A stretch of DNA of 64,000 bases, taken from positions 42,420-106,419 of the forward strand of contig NZ_LHVO01000066.1 in assembly GCF_001269925.1 (NCBI RefSeq), written 5' to 3'. The notes under the pieces were generated by a model. That model made no database searches. It saw only the letters and a list, made by a program, of their open reading frames with translations, and was not told the DNA's origin. The stretch comes from Pseudomonas sp. MIACH (lineage in GTDB: Bacteria; Pseudomonadota; Gammaproteobacteria; Pseudomonadales; Pseudomonadaceae). The position numbers and the translations under genes are program-made. Position 1 is the first letter of the stretch, and each line of letters starts with the position of its first letter. This document shows positions 49,992 to 59,500 of this stretch, one piece after another.

Positions 49992-50539
49992 CACGAATCA
50001 ATCTTTTGCCGTGGCGCCAGGCATTGGCGCAACGGCGGCGTAAATATTTCCTGATGCTGTTGCTGGCGTTTGCCGGCGTGGCGCTTGCGGCTGTCTGGCT
50101 GGCGGACCAAGTGATCGACCAGGCAATCGACCGGCAGGTGACGCGAAACAATCATGCGGGCAAGGACATCGCCGTTCTGGACTCGCGGATCAAGACCATT
50201 GATGACCTCCAGGTGCAAAGCCAGCAACTGGCGGAGCGCATGAAGGTCGTGCAAGACCTGCACGAAAATCGCTCCGCCGGTGCGCAACTGTTGGATCAGT
50301 TGGCCCGTGCGGTGCCTGACGGTGTGCATTTGCATGAGGTAGTGGCGAAAGGCGATACGGTGAGTATCAGCGGCAGTGCCGAATCCAGCCAGGATATCGC
50401 CCAACTGATGCGTCGCCTGCAAGCCTCTGAGGGCGCCCACGCCACGCGTCTGCAGCATGTGCGGACCGAAGGTACTCGCGGCAACAATGAATTCCAGTTG
50501 ATGGTGCGCCAGGGAGAATCTTCCGAGGCCCAGCCATGA
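49988..50539 (+). CDS. pilN: Type IV pilus alignment protein PilN
   Basis: This 183-residue bitopic inner-membrane protein starts with the PilM-binding motif MTRINLLPWR, followed by a basic stretch. One TM lies near residues 22-42 (FLMLLLAFAGVALAAVWLA). A coiled coil (about 45-105) and a small ferredoxin-like periplasmic domain (LARAVPDGVHLHEV) follow. It is close to the usual 185-200 residues, so PilN is the least altered of the set. The INLLPW motif is intact although its partner PilM is shortened. It overlaps the next gene by four bases. Confidence 0.92.
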   Translation: MTRINLLPWRQALAQRRRKYFLMLLLAFAGVALAAVWLADQVIDQAIDRQVTRNNHAGKDIAVLDSRIKTIDDLQVQSQQLAERMKVVQDLHENRSAGAQLLDQLARAVPDGVHLHEVVAKGDTVSISGSAESSQDIAQLMRRLQASEGAHATRLQHVRTEGTRGNNEFQLMVRQGESSEAQP

Positions 50540-51507
50540 GCCTGTCCAGGCTCGAATTTTCCGCCCTGACTCACAATGCTGCTAAATGGCCCTTACCCGG
50601 TAAAGCCTTGCTGGGCTGTGCGCTGGCCGGCGTGGTGCTGCTGGTGGGCGATCTCGCGTACCTCAGCCCATCACGGGAGCGCTTGCGCGAGGTCGAGGTG
50701 CAGGAAGTGGCCCTGCAGCAGCAACTCGCGGAAAAAACCGCCTTGGCTGCCGACCTTGAAGAGCGGACTCGCCAGTTGCAACTGATGCACGACAAGGCCA
50801 GCGTGCTTTTGCAGCAACTGCCAGGTGAGTCCGAAATGCCCGGCGTGCTCGAAGACATCGCCAGGTTGGCGCTGGCCAATGGTGTGGTGATTGAGAGCGT
50901 CACGCCGTTGGATCAGCAGTTTCAGCCGTTCTACAACCAACAGCCCGTTCAAATCGGCGCCAGCGGCATCTATCACGACCTGGCGACGTTTATGAGTGCC
51001 CTGGGTGGCCTTTCGCGAATCGCGACGGTGCATGATGTTGCCCTGCGACGTGATGGCAAGCTGCTGCGCCTTGATCTGCTGGTCAAGACCTATTGGAGCG
51101 AGCTGCAAGGCGTCAAACGAGATGTGCCGGTGGTGCAAGAGCAGCCCTTTGTATATGACGCCTTCGGTATGCGCGACCCGTTCCAGCCCGTTGCCCTGCA
51201 AGTCGGCCGCGCCCCAGGGCGGGCGGCTGTTGCGCCGGACCTCACTCGACCGCGTGGGCTCCTGGAAGAGCACTCGGTGGATCAGTTCGAAATGGTCGGC
51301 ACGTTGTCCCGTGGGGCGCAGACCTTCGCCCTGCTGCGCCAAGCCTCAACGGTGCATCGCCTGGCAGTCGGCGACTACATGGGGCCGGATCACGGTCGAG
51401 TCACCGCAATTCATGACGGCCATATCGAACTGGTCGAGTTGTTTCCCGATGAACAGGGTGCATGGCTGGAGCGCCCGCGAACCCTCGTGCTAAACGTCAA
51501 CTCATAA
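50536..51507 (+). CDS. pilO: PilO-PilP fusion protein
   Basis: This single 323-residue open frame contains PilO in its N-terminal part and PilP in its C-terminal part. The PilO part has a TM near residues 25-43, a coiled coil at 46-95, LPGESEMPGVLEDIARLALA near 95, and the ferredoxin-like domain ending LVKTYWSEL at about 190. PilP follows from about residue 200 (PFVYDAFGMRDPFQP, DQFEMVGTLSRG, VGDYMGPDHGRV, EGAW-like QGAWLERPRTLVLN). Normally these are two genes of about 207 and 174 codons, and PilP is a lipoprotein. Here the PilP signal, lipobox and linker are missing, so PilP is held by the PilO membrane anchor. No stop or start separates them. Confidence 0.88.
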   Translation: MSLSRLEFSALTHNAAKWPLPGKALLGCALAGVVLLVGDLAYLSPSRERLREVEVQEVALQQQLAEKTALAADLEERTRQLQLMHDKASVLLQQLPGESEMPGVLEDIARLALANGVVIESVTPLDQQFQPFYNQQPVQIGASGIYHDLATFMSALGGLSRIATVHDVALRRDGKLLRLDLLVKTYWSELQGVKRDVPVVQEQPFVYDAFGMRDPFQPVALQVGRAPGRAAVAPDLTRPRGLLEEHSVDQFEMVGTLSRGAQTFALLRQASTVHRLAVGDYMGPDHGRVTAIHDGHIELVELFPDEQGAWLERPRTLVLNVNS

Positions 51508-51519
51508 CGGAATCAAACA

Positions 51520-52902
51520 ATGAAAAGGACTTTCTCGTCCTTCGGTGTGGCGCTATGGATAGCGTTCACGGCACCGATGGCTGCTGCTGTGCCCAATCGT
51601 GTGGATCTGATCCAGCTGCCGCCTCCCGGCAGCGCAGTATCGGGCGCCTATAGCGGTGACACATTGAACCTCAACTTCCAGGACATAGGGCTGCGCGCTG
51701 CATTGCAGCAAATTGCCGACGTGGCGGGCCTCAATCTGGTGGTTGGCGACGACGTACAGGGCTCCATCACCCTGCGCCTCAAAGGCGTGCCCTGGGATCA
51801 GGCGCTGGACCTGGTGCTGCAAACCAAAGGCTTGGATAAGCGGATAAAGTCCGGTGTGTTGCTGGTGGCGCCCGCGGAGGAGTTGGCCGCTCGCGAGTTG
51901 CTCACGCTGGAGTCACGCAAGCAGATGGCCGACCTGGCACCGCTGCGCCGTGAGCTGCTGCAGGTCAACTATGCCAAGGCGTCAGACCTGGCCAAGCTGT
52001 TTCAGTCGGCGAACGGTCTTGAAGGCGCGACCGATGAGCGCGGTTCAGTGGCGGTGGATGACCGCACCAATAACATCATTGCCTACCAGACCGGCGAGCG
52101 TTTGGAAGAGTTGCGGCGGATCGTGGCGCAGTTGGACATCCCGGTGCGCCAGGTGATGATCGAGGCGCGGATTGTCGAGGCCAATGTTGATTACGACAAA
52201 AGTCTGGGCGCGCGCTGGGGTGGTCGGCTCAATCGAGGCAATTGGGCTGCCGGTGGTATCCAGGGGCCATTGCCTGACGGCGCTCAAGCGCCGGAAAACC
52301 TGGCCAGCTCGCCATTTGTCGACCTGGGTACGCTCACGGGGACGTCGGGCCTGGGCATTGCCTTTATCACCGATAACCTCCTGCTGGACCTGGAGCTGAC
52401 GGCCATGGAGAAAACCGGCAATGGCGAAATCGTCTCGCAGCCGAAGGTGGTCACTTCCGACAAGGAAACCGCGCGGATTCTTAAGGGCACCGAAATTCCC
52501 TACCAGGAATCCACTTCCCAAGGTGCTACGTCGGTGTCGTTCAAAGAGGCCTCTCTGTCGTTGGAGGTCACGCCGCAAATTACCCCCGATGACCATGTGA
52601 TCATGGAAGTGAAAGTCACCAAGGATGAGCCTGACTACCTCAACAAACTCAACGACGTACCGCCGATCAAGAAAAACGAGGTGAATGCCAAGGTGCTGGT
52701 CAGGGACGGCGAGACCATCGTCATCGGTGGGGTTTTCTCCAATACCCAAAGCAAAGTGGTAGATAAAGTGCCATTTTTCGGCGATGTGCCGTATCTTGGC
52801 CGCCTTTTCCGGCGCGATGTGCTGGCGGAGAAAAAATCCGAGCTGCTGGTATTCCTGACTCCGCGTATTATGAATAACCAGGCGATTGCTGTGAGTCGTT
52901 GA
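51520..52902 (+). CDS. pilQ: Short type IV pilus secretin PilQ (no AMIN domains)
   Basis: This 460-residue outer-membrane secretin has a signal peptide (MKRTFSSFGVALWIAFTAPM to AAAV) and an N0/STN domain near residues 45-115 (LNLNFQDIGLRAALQQIADV). An N1/NolW domain follows near 145-215 and the secretin core to the end (GEIVSQPKVVTSDKETARIL, EVTPQITPDDHVIMEVKVTK, VPFFGDVPYLGRLFRRD). P. aeruginosa PilQ has about 714 residues because of an N-terminal region with peptidoglycan-binding AMIN domains, which is absent here. The size is closer to HofQ/ComE-type secretins. It is 12 bases after the PilOP gene and 4 before aroK. Confidence 0.93.
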   Translation: MKRTFSSFGVALWIAFTAPMAAAVPNRVDLIQLPPPGSAVSGAYSGDTLNLNFQDIGLRAALQQIADVAGLNLVVGDDVQGSITLRLKGVPWDQALDLVLQTKGLDKRIKSGVLLVAPAEELAARELLTLESRKQMADLAPLRRELLQVNYAKASDLAKLFQSANGLEGATDERGSVAVDDRTNNIIAYQTGERLEELRRIVAQLDIPVRQVMIEARIVEANVDYDKSLGARWGGRLNRGNWAAGGIQGPLPDGAQAPENLASSPFVDLGTLTGTSGLGIAFITDNLLLDLELTAMEKTGNGEIVSQPKVVTSDKETARILKGTEIPYQESTSQGATSVSFKEASLSLEVTPQITPDDHVIMEVKVTKDEPDYLNKLNDVPPIKKNEVNAKVLVRDGETIVIGGVFSNTQSKVVDKVPFFGDVPYLGRLFRRDVLAEKKSELLVFLTPRIMNNQAIAVSR

Positions 52903-52906
52903 TTCT

Positions 52907-53425
52907 GTGCGAAATTTGATTCTTGTAGGACCGATGGGGGCTGGAAAAAGCACCATCGGCCGTTTGCTGGCCAAAGAGCTGCGCCTGCCATTCAAAGATT
53001 CCGACAAGGAAATTGAATTGCGCACGGGTGCCAATATCCCATGGATCTTCGATAAGGAAGGCGAGCTGGGCTTTCGCGACCGCGAGCAGGCGATGATTGC
53101 CGAGCTGTGCGGCTGCGATGGTGTGGTATTGGCCACCGGCGGTGGCGCAGTAATGCGCGATGAAAACCGCCGGGCGCTGCATGCCGGTGGTCGGGTGGTC
53201 TATCTGCATGCGTCGGTCGAGCAGCAGGTGGGTCGTACCGCCCGCGATCGCAATCGTCCGTTGCTGCGCACGGCCAACCCGGAAAAAACCTTGCGGGACT
53301 TGCTCACGCTGCGCGATCCGCTGTATCGGGAAATCGCCGATCTGGTGGTGGAAACCGATGAGCGGCCGCCTCGGATGGTGGTCCTCGACATTCTTGAGCG
53401 CCTGCAACGGCTGCCACCCCGTTAA
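52907..53425 (+). CDS. aroK: Shikimate kinase
   Basis: This 172-residue P-loop enzyme phosphorylates shikimate in aromatic amino-acid synthesis. The start is GTG, giving MRNLILVGPMGAGKSTIGRL with Walker A at residues 9-17. DSDKEIELRTG carries the metal Asp and shikimate contacts, ATGGGAVMRDENR the Walker B region, and ARDRNRPLLRTANP the lid. It is in the conserved pilQ-aroK-aroB order. Confidence 0.96.
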   Translation: MRNLILVGPMGAGKSTIGRLLAKELRLPFKDSDKEIELRTGANIPWIFDKEGELGFRDREQAMIAELCGCDGVVLATGGGAVMRDENRRALHAGGRVVYLHASVEQQVGRTARDRNRPLLRTANPEKTLRDLLTLRDPLYREIADLVVETDERPPRMVVLDILERLQRLPPR

Positions 53426-53550
53426 AGCCAGGCTCGAAATGCGCTATTCTCGGCGGCGCGTCATCACCCTGTGGGGTGTGGCGTAGAGCCATCAGGCAGC
53501 GTCAGATCTCGACGTTACCGGTCGTCAATACATCTTCAACGCGGGGACAC

Positions 53551-54651
53551 ATGCAGACACTTAAGGTCGATCTAGGCGAGCGCAGCTACCCGATCCATAT
53601 TGGCGAAGGTCTGTTGGACCAGCCCGAATTGCTGGCACCGCACATTGCCGGGCGGCAAGTGGCGATCATCTCCAACGAAACGGTCGCGCCACTCTATCTT
53701 GAGCGTTTGAGCCGCAGCCTGGCGGCATACTCAGTGATCTCGGTGATTCTGCCCGATGGCGAAGCCCACAAGAACTGGGAAACCCTGCAACTGATCTTTG
53801 ATGGCCTGCTGACCGCACGCCATGACCGCCGAACCACCGTGATTGCCCTGGGCGGCGGTGTGATCGGCGACATGGCCGGCTTCGCAGCGGCCTGCTACCA
53901 GCGTGGCGTGGACTTTATCCAGGTGCCGACCACCCTGTTGTCCCAGGTCGATTCGTCGGTGGGCGGCAAGACCGGCATCAACCACCCGCTGGGCAAGAAC
54001 ATGGTCGGCGCGTTCTACCAGCCTCAGGCCGTGCTGATCGACACCGCAACCCTCAACACCTTGCCGCCGCGCGAACTGTCGGCCGGACTGGCGGAAGTTA
54101 TCAAGTACGGGCTGATTTGCGATGAGCCCTTCCTGGCCTGGCTGGAAGAACATGTGGACGCCCTGCGCGCCCTCGACCAGGTAGCGCTCACCGAAGCGAT
54201 TTCCCGCTCCTGCGCCGCCAAGGCGTTGGTCGTGAATGCCGACGAGCGGGAGTCCGGCGTACGGGCCACCTTGAACCTGGGCCACACCTTCGGCCATGCG
54301 ATCGAAACGCACATGGGCTATGGTGTGTGGTTGCATGGGGAGGCCGTAGCGGCTGGCACAGTGATGGCATTGGAGATGTCGCAGCGCCTGGGCTGGATCA
54401 GCGCCCAAGAGCGTGATCGCGGTATCCGCCTGTTCCAGCGCGCTGGTTTGCCGGTTATCCCGCCGGAAGAGATGACCGAGGCGGATTTCCTCGAACATAT
54501 GGCGATAGACAAGAAAGTGATCGACGGTCGACTGCGACTGGTGCTGTTACGCCACATGGGCGAAGCGGTCGTGACCGACGATTATCCGAAAGAGATTTTA
54601 CAGGCCACGCTGGGAGCGGATTACCGCGCCCTGGCCCAGCTTAAAGGTTAA
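53551..54651 (+). CDS. aroB: 3-Dehydroquinate synthase
   Basis: This 366-residue enzyme uses NAD and a divalent metal to cyclise DAHP, the second step of the shikimate pathway. The NAD motif ALGGGVIGDMAGF lies near residue 98 and the substrate region VGGKTGINHPLGKNM near 137. Metal ligands are in AEVIKYGLIC, NLGHTFGHAIE and WLHGEAVAAG. I chose MQTLKVDLGERSYPI; an open frame extends 75 bases upstream but without homologue support. It lies 126 bases after aroK. Confidence 0.96.
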   Translation: MQTLKVDLGERSYPIHIGEGLLDQPELLAPHIAGRQVAIISNETVAPLYLERLSRSLAAYSVISVILPDGEAHKNWETLQLIFDGLLTARHDRRTTVIALGGGVIGDMAGFAAACYQRGVDFIQVPTTLLSQVDSSVGGKTGINHPLGKNMVGAFYQPQAVLIDTATLNTLPPRELSAGLAEVIKYGLICDEPFLAWLEEHVDALRALDQVALTEAISRSCAAKALVVNADERESGVRATLNLGHTFGHAIETHMGYGVWLHGEAVAAGTVMALEMSQRLGWISAQERDRGIRLFQRAGLPVIPPEEMTEADFLEHMAIDKKVIDGRLRLVLLRHMGEAVVTDDYPKEILQATLGADYRALAQLKG

Positions 54652-54661
54652 TAAGATCCCG

Positions 54662-56233
54662 ATGACTAGTTTGCATGCCGACGAGGCGTTCCTCGGCCAT
54701 TACCAGTTAAGCCACGACCCCTTTGCTCCACGGGTACCTGGTTTCAAATTTTTCCCCGCCCAGCGCAAGCCGGTGCTCGGGCAACTGCACCATCTCGCGC
54801 GCTACAGCCAATTACTGCTGGTTGTCACCGGCCCGTTGGGCAGTGGCAAGACCCTGCTGCGCCAGGCCCTGGTGGCCAGCACCAACAAACAGTCGGTACA
54901 GAGCGTGGTCGTCTCGGCCCGTGGTGCCGGTGATGCGGCGGGCGTGCTGCGCCAGGTTGCCCAGGCCCTGGATGTTTCCACTGCTGAGCCGAGCGCTATC
55001 CTCAAGCAGGTCGTGCAATTGGGCCTGACTGGCCAGGAAGTCTACCTGCTGGTGGATGACGCCGAGCAACTCGACGAATCCGCCCTGGAAGCGTTGCTGG
55101 CCTTGGCGGCGGGCACACCGGAAGGTCGCCCGCATGTGTTCCTGTTCGGTGAGTCGTCGTTGATCGCCGATCTGGAGCAGATCAGCGGTGATCAGGAGCT
55201 ATTCCACGTCATCGAACTGCAGCCATACGAAGAGGAAGAAACCCGCGAATACCTGGCTCAACGCCTCGAAGGCGCAGGGCAGGGCATCGAACTTTTCTCC
55301 GCTGCGCAGATCTCTGATATTCACGAAAGCTCCGACGGCTGGCCTGGCACCATCAACCAGGTTGCCCGCGATGCCATGATCGAAGCCATGATTGCCAGCC
55401 GCTCTGCGGTCAAGCGTCCAAAGATGGGGTTCACTATGCCTAAGAAGCACGTATTGGCAATTTCCGCCGTTGTCGTGGTTGCCGTTGCCGCTGCCTGGTT
55501 GATTCCGGGTCGCAGTAAGGCACCGACCACTGCCGGCGCGCCAACCGAACAGGCGCAGTTGCCACTGGGCAAGCCCACACCCAACGTCGAGTTTGCCAAC
55601 TCCGGTCAACCGACCAATCTGCCGATGGTTGGCCAGCCGGTGATGCGCGGCCCGCTCGCCGAAGAAGCCGGTGGCATCTCCGAAGGCGATGACGGCGTAC
55701 CGGTGGAAGGCTCCAGTGCCACACCGCCGACCGTGACCACTACCGCGCCACCTGCGGGCGTGCCAGCCGGCCAGCCTGCTGCCAAGCCAACACCTGCGCC
55801 TGTGCCTGTGCCTACCGTCGCTACCGCCAAGCCTGCGCCGGTGACCAAGCCGGTCACGCCTGCGCCAGCCGCCAAGCCAGCTCCGGCAGTGGTTGCCAAG
55901 CCGGCTGAAAAACCAGCCGCCACCGTTGCCAAAGCTGGCGCCGCCGGCAGCAGCTGGTACAGCAGCCAGCCCACCGGCAACTTTGTGGTGCAAATCCTCG
56001 GCACCAGCTCCGAAGCCAACGCCCAGGCGTTCGTGAAAGAGCAGGGTGGCGAGTACCGTTATTTCAAGAAAGTCCTCAACGGCAAGCCTCTCTATGTGAT
56101 CACCTACGGCAGTTTCCCAAGCCGTGCCGCAGCTGATTCCGCCATCAAAGCCTTGCCAGCGAAGGTTCAGGCTGGTAAACCTTGGCCTCGCACTGTTGCC
56201 AGCGTTCAACAAGAACTGGCGACAACTCGCTGA
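54662..56233 (+). CDS. AAA ATPase with SPOR domain (DamX-like)
   Basis: This 523-residue protein has an N-terminal AAA/ExeA-like ATPase (YQLSHDPFAPRVPGFKFF, then Walker A GPLGSGKTLL near residue 59 and Walker B VYLLVDDAEQLD near 128). A single TM follows near 258-280 (VLAISAVVVVAVAAAWLI). A long Pro/Ala/Val low-complexity linker (about 285-430) leads to a C-terminal SPOR domain (FVVQILGTSSEANAQAFVKE) for septal peptidoglycan. It matches E. coli DamX in place after aroB, but the ATPase part is better preserved. A role in cell division is inferred. GC-rich repeats encode the linker. Confidence 0.85.
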   Translation: MTSLHADEAFLGHYQLSHDPFAPRVPGFKFFPAQRKPVLGQLHHLARYSQLLLVVTGPLGSGKTLLRQALVASTNKQSVQSVVVSARGAGDAAGVLRQVAQALDVSTAEPSAILKQVVQLGLTGQEVYLLVDDAEQLDESALEALLALAAGTPEGRPHVFLFGESSLIADLEQISGDQELFHVIELQPYEEEETREYLAQRLEGAGQGIELFSAAQISDIHESSDGWPGTINQVARDAMIEAMIASRSAVKRPKMGFTMPKKHVLAISAVVVVAVAAAWLIPGRSKAPTTAGAPTEQAQLPLGKPTPNVEFANSGQPTNLPMVGQPVMRGPLAEEAGGISEGDDGVPVEGSSATPPTVTTTAPPAGVPAGQPAAKPTPAPVPVPTVATAKPAPVTKPVTPAPAAKPAPAVVAKPAEKPAATVAKAGAAGSSWYSSQPTGNFVVQILGTSSEANAQAFVKEQGGEYRYFKKVLNGKPLYVITYGSFPSRAAADSAIKALPAKVQAGKPWPRTVASVQQELATTR

Positions 56234-56239
56234 AGATCC

Positions 56240-56260
56240 GGCGGCCTTACCCAGGCCGCC
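56240..56260 (+). terminator. Hairpin after the SPOR/AAA gene
   Basis: A perfect 7-bp GC stem (GGCGGCC / GGCCGCC) with a 7-base loop lies seven bases past the stop. There is no T-tract, so termination is only probable. Confidence 0.45.
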
Positions 56261-56374
56261 CTCCCGGCACCTCAAAATTAAAACCGCAAGTGCGTGCAGC
56301 CTTCCAGGCCGCGCGCCTTGTGGTGTCTGCGTCACAGTAGCTTTTGAGTCGTAGCGGTCAGAATTAAAAAAGTT

Positions 56375-56403
56375 TTGACTAGCACAGCATATCGTTTTAA
56401 ACC
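56375..56403 (+). promoter_or_regulatory. Candidate upstream promoter of gltB
   Basis: TTGACT and TAAACC are spaced by 17 bases. The -35 box is good and the -10 box is weak, so it is a secondary candidate. Confidence 0.4.
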
Positions 56404-56446
56404 TTTCATAAATGCGACATAGATTTGCGACATTTCGTCGCTAAAT

Positions 56447-56475
56447 TTGTGAGCGTTCGTGTCGGTGTGTACAAT
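56447..56475 (+). promoter_or_regulatory. Candidate main promoter of gltBD
   Basis: TTGTGA and TACAAT are separated by 17 bases, with both hexamers near consensus. The predicted start is about 105 bases before gltB, leaving a long leader. Confidence 0.7.
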
Positions 56476-56586
56476 GACCTCCCTTTTGCCCCCGCTAAGC
56501 CGGCGTACGTTCGGCGTGGAAGGTAACCGGTTGAATTGAAAAGAAATTTGCCTCGGTATAAGAGGCAGCCTGGTGAGAAAGTGTCT

Positions 56587-59500
56587 ATGAAAGCAGGTCT
56601 GTACCAACCCGATGAATTCAAGGATAACTGCGGTTTCGGCCTGATAGCCCATATGCAGGGCGAGCCCAGTCATACCCTTTTGCAAACGGCCATCGAGGCC
56701 CTGACCTGCATGACCCACCGCGGTGGGATCAACGCCGACGGCAAGACCGGTGACGGTTGCGGCTTGCTGATTCAAAAGCCCGACCTGTTCCTGCGCGCGG
56801 TCGCCAAAGAGCATTTTGCTGTCGACCTGCCCAAGCAGTACGCTGTGGGCATGGTGTTTTTCAACCAGGATCCGGTCAAAGCCGAAGCCGCTCGCGAAAA
56901 CATGAATCGCGAGATCGTCGCTGCCGGCCTGCAGCTGGTCGGCTGGCGCAAAGTGCCGATCGACACCAGCGTACTCGGCCGCCTGGCTCTCGAGCGTCTG
57001 CCGCAGATCGAACAAGTGTTCATCGCAGGCGACGGCCTGAGCGACCAGGACATGGCGATCAAGCTGTTCACGTCCCGCCGTCGCTCGTCCGTGTCCAACG
57101 CGGCGGATGCTGACCACTACATCTGCAGCTTTTCCCACAAGACCATCATTTATAAAGGCCTGATGATGCCGGCGGACTTGACCGCCTTCTATCCAGACCT
57201 GAGCGATGAGCGCCTGCAAACCGCAATTTGCGTGTTCCACCAGCGCTTCTCCACCAATACCCTGCCGAAATGGCCGCTGGCCCAGCCATTCCGCTTCCTC
57301 GCCCACAACGGCGAGATCAACACCATCACCGGCAACCGCAACTGGGCCGTGGCCCGTCGCACCAAGTTCGCCAACGATCTGATGGACCTCGAAGAGCTCG
57401 GCCCGCTGGTCAATCGCGTGGGTTCCGACTCCTCCAGCATGGACAACATGCTCGAACTGATGGTCACCGGCGGCATCGACCTGTTCCGTGGCGTGCGCAT
57501 GATCATTCCGCCTGCGTGGCAGAACGTCGAGACCATGGACCCCGATCTGCGGGCGTTCTATGAGTACAACTCGATGCACATGGAGCCGTGGGACGGCCCG
57601 GCCGGCGTGGTCATGACCGATGGTCGCTACGCGGTGTGCCTGCTCGACCGTAACGGTCTGCGCCCGGCACGTTGGGTCACCACCACCAACGGTTTCATTA
57701 CCCTGGCGTCGGAAATCGGCGTGTGGGACTACAAGCCTGAAGACGTGATCGCCAAGGGCCGCGTAGGCCCTGGCCAGATCCTCGCCGTGGACACCGAAAC
57801 CGGGCAGATCCTCGACACCGACGCCATCGACAACCGCTTGAAGTCCCGTCATCCGTACAAGCAATGGCTGCGCAAGAACGCCCTGCGCATCCAGGCGACC
57901 ATGGAAGACAACGACCACGGTTCGGCTTTCTACGACATCGACCAGCTCAAGCAGTACATGAAGATGTACCAGGTCACGTTCGAAGAGCGCGACCAAGTGC
58001 TGCGTCCACTTGGCGAGCAAGGCTACGAGGCGGTCGGCTCCATGGGCGACGACACGCCGATGGCTGTGCTGTCCCAGCGTGTGCGCACGCCGTACGACTA
58101 TTTCCGCCAGCAGTTCGCCCAGGTGACCAACCCACCGATCGACCCGCTGCGCGAAGCCATCGTGATGTCCCTGGAAGTCTGCCTCGGTGCCGAGCGCAAC
58201 ATCTTCCAGGAGTCGCCTGAGCACGCCTCCCGCGTAATCCTCAGTTCGCCGGTCGTGTCTCCAGCCAAGTGGCGTTCGCTGATGACCCTGGAACGCCCGG
58301 GTTTCGATCGCCAGATCATCGACCTGAACTACGACGAGAGCCTCGGCCTTGAAGCCGCTGTGCGCAACGTCGCCGACCAGGCCGAAGAAGCCGTGCGCGC
58401 CGGTCGTACCCAAATCGTGCTGACTGACCGCCATATCGCGCCAGGCAAGTTGCCGATCCACGCTTCGCTGGCCACCGGCGCGGTGCACCACCGCCTGACC
58501 GAAAAAGGCCTGCGCTGCGACTCCAACATCCTCGTGGAAACCGCCACCGCCCGCGACCCGCACCACTTTGCGGTGTTGATCGGCTTCGGCGCCTCGGCGG
58601 TGTACCCGTTCCTCGCCTATGAAGTGCTGGGTGACCTGATCCGCACCGGTGAAGTCCTGGGCGACCTCTACGAGGTGTTCAAGAACTACCGCAAGGGCAT
58701 CACCAAGGGCCTGCTGAAGATCCTGTCGAAGATGGGCATCTCCACCGTCACGTCCTATCGTGGTGCGCAGTTGTTCGAAGCCATCGGCCTGTCGGAAGAA
58801 GTTTGCGAGCTGAGCTTCCGTGGCGTGCCGAGCCGCATCAAGGGTGCGCGTTTCGTCGACATCGAAGCCGAACAGAAAGCCCTGGCCGCCGAAGCCTGGA
58901 GCGCGCGCAAGCCGATCCAGCAAGGTGGCCTGCTCAAGTTTGTGCACGGTGGCGAATATCACGCCTACAACCCGGACGTGGTGAGCACCCTGCAAGCCGC
59001 CGTGCAGCAGGGCGACTACGCCAAGTTCAAGGAATACACCGCGTTGGTGGATAACCGCCCGGTGTCGATGATCCGTGACCTGTTCAAGGTGAAGACCTTG
59101 GACACGCCGCTGGCCATCAGCGAAATCGAACCGCTGGAATCGATCCTCAAGCGTTTCGACTCCGCGGGTATTTCCCTGGGCGCCTTGTCGCCTGAGGCCC
59201 ACGAAGCCCTGGCCGAAGCCATGAACCGCCTGGGTGCGCGTTCCAACTCCGGCGAAGGCGGCGAAGACCCGGCGCGCTACGGCACCATCAAGAGCTCGAA
59301 AATCAAGCAGGTTGCCACTGGCCGTTTCGGCGTGACCCCGGAATACCTGGTCAACGCCGAAGTGCTGCAGATCAAGGTGGCCCAGGGCGCCAAGCCCGGT
59401 GAGGGCGGCCAACTGCCGGGCGGCAAGGTCAACGGCCTGATCGCCAAGCTGCGTTATGCGGTACCAGGCGTGACCCTGATTTCGCCACCGCCGCACCACG

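Larger units (their letters stand above)
56234..56586. other. Intergenic region before gltB: hairpin and promoters
   Basis: These 353 bases have no gene. They begin with a GGCGGCC-ttaccca-GGCCGCC hairpin at 56240-56260 that may end the pil-aro-SPOR transcript. They then become AT-rich and carry two sigma-70-like promoters, at 56375 and 56447, before the gltB ribosome site. Confidence 0.6.
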
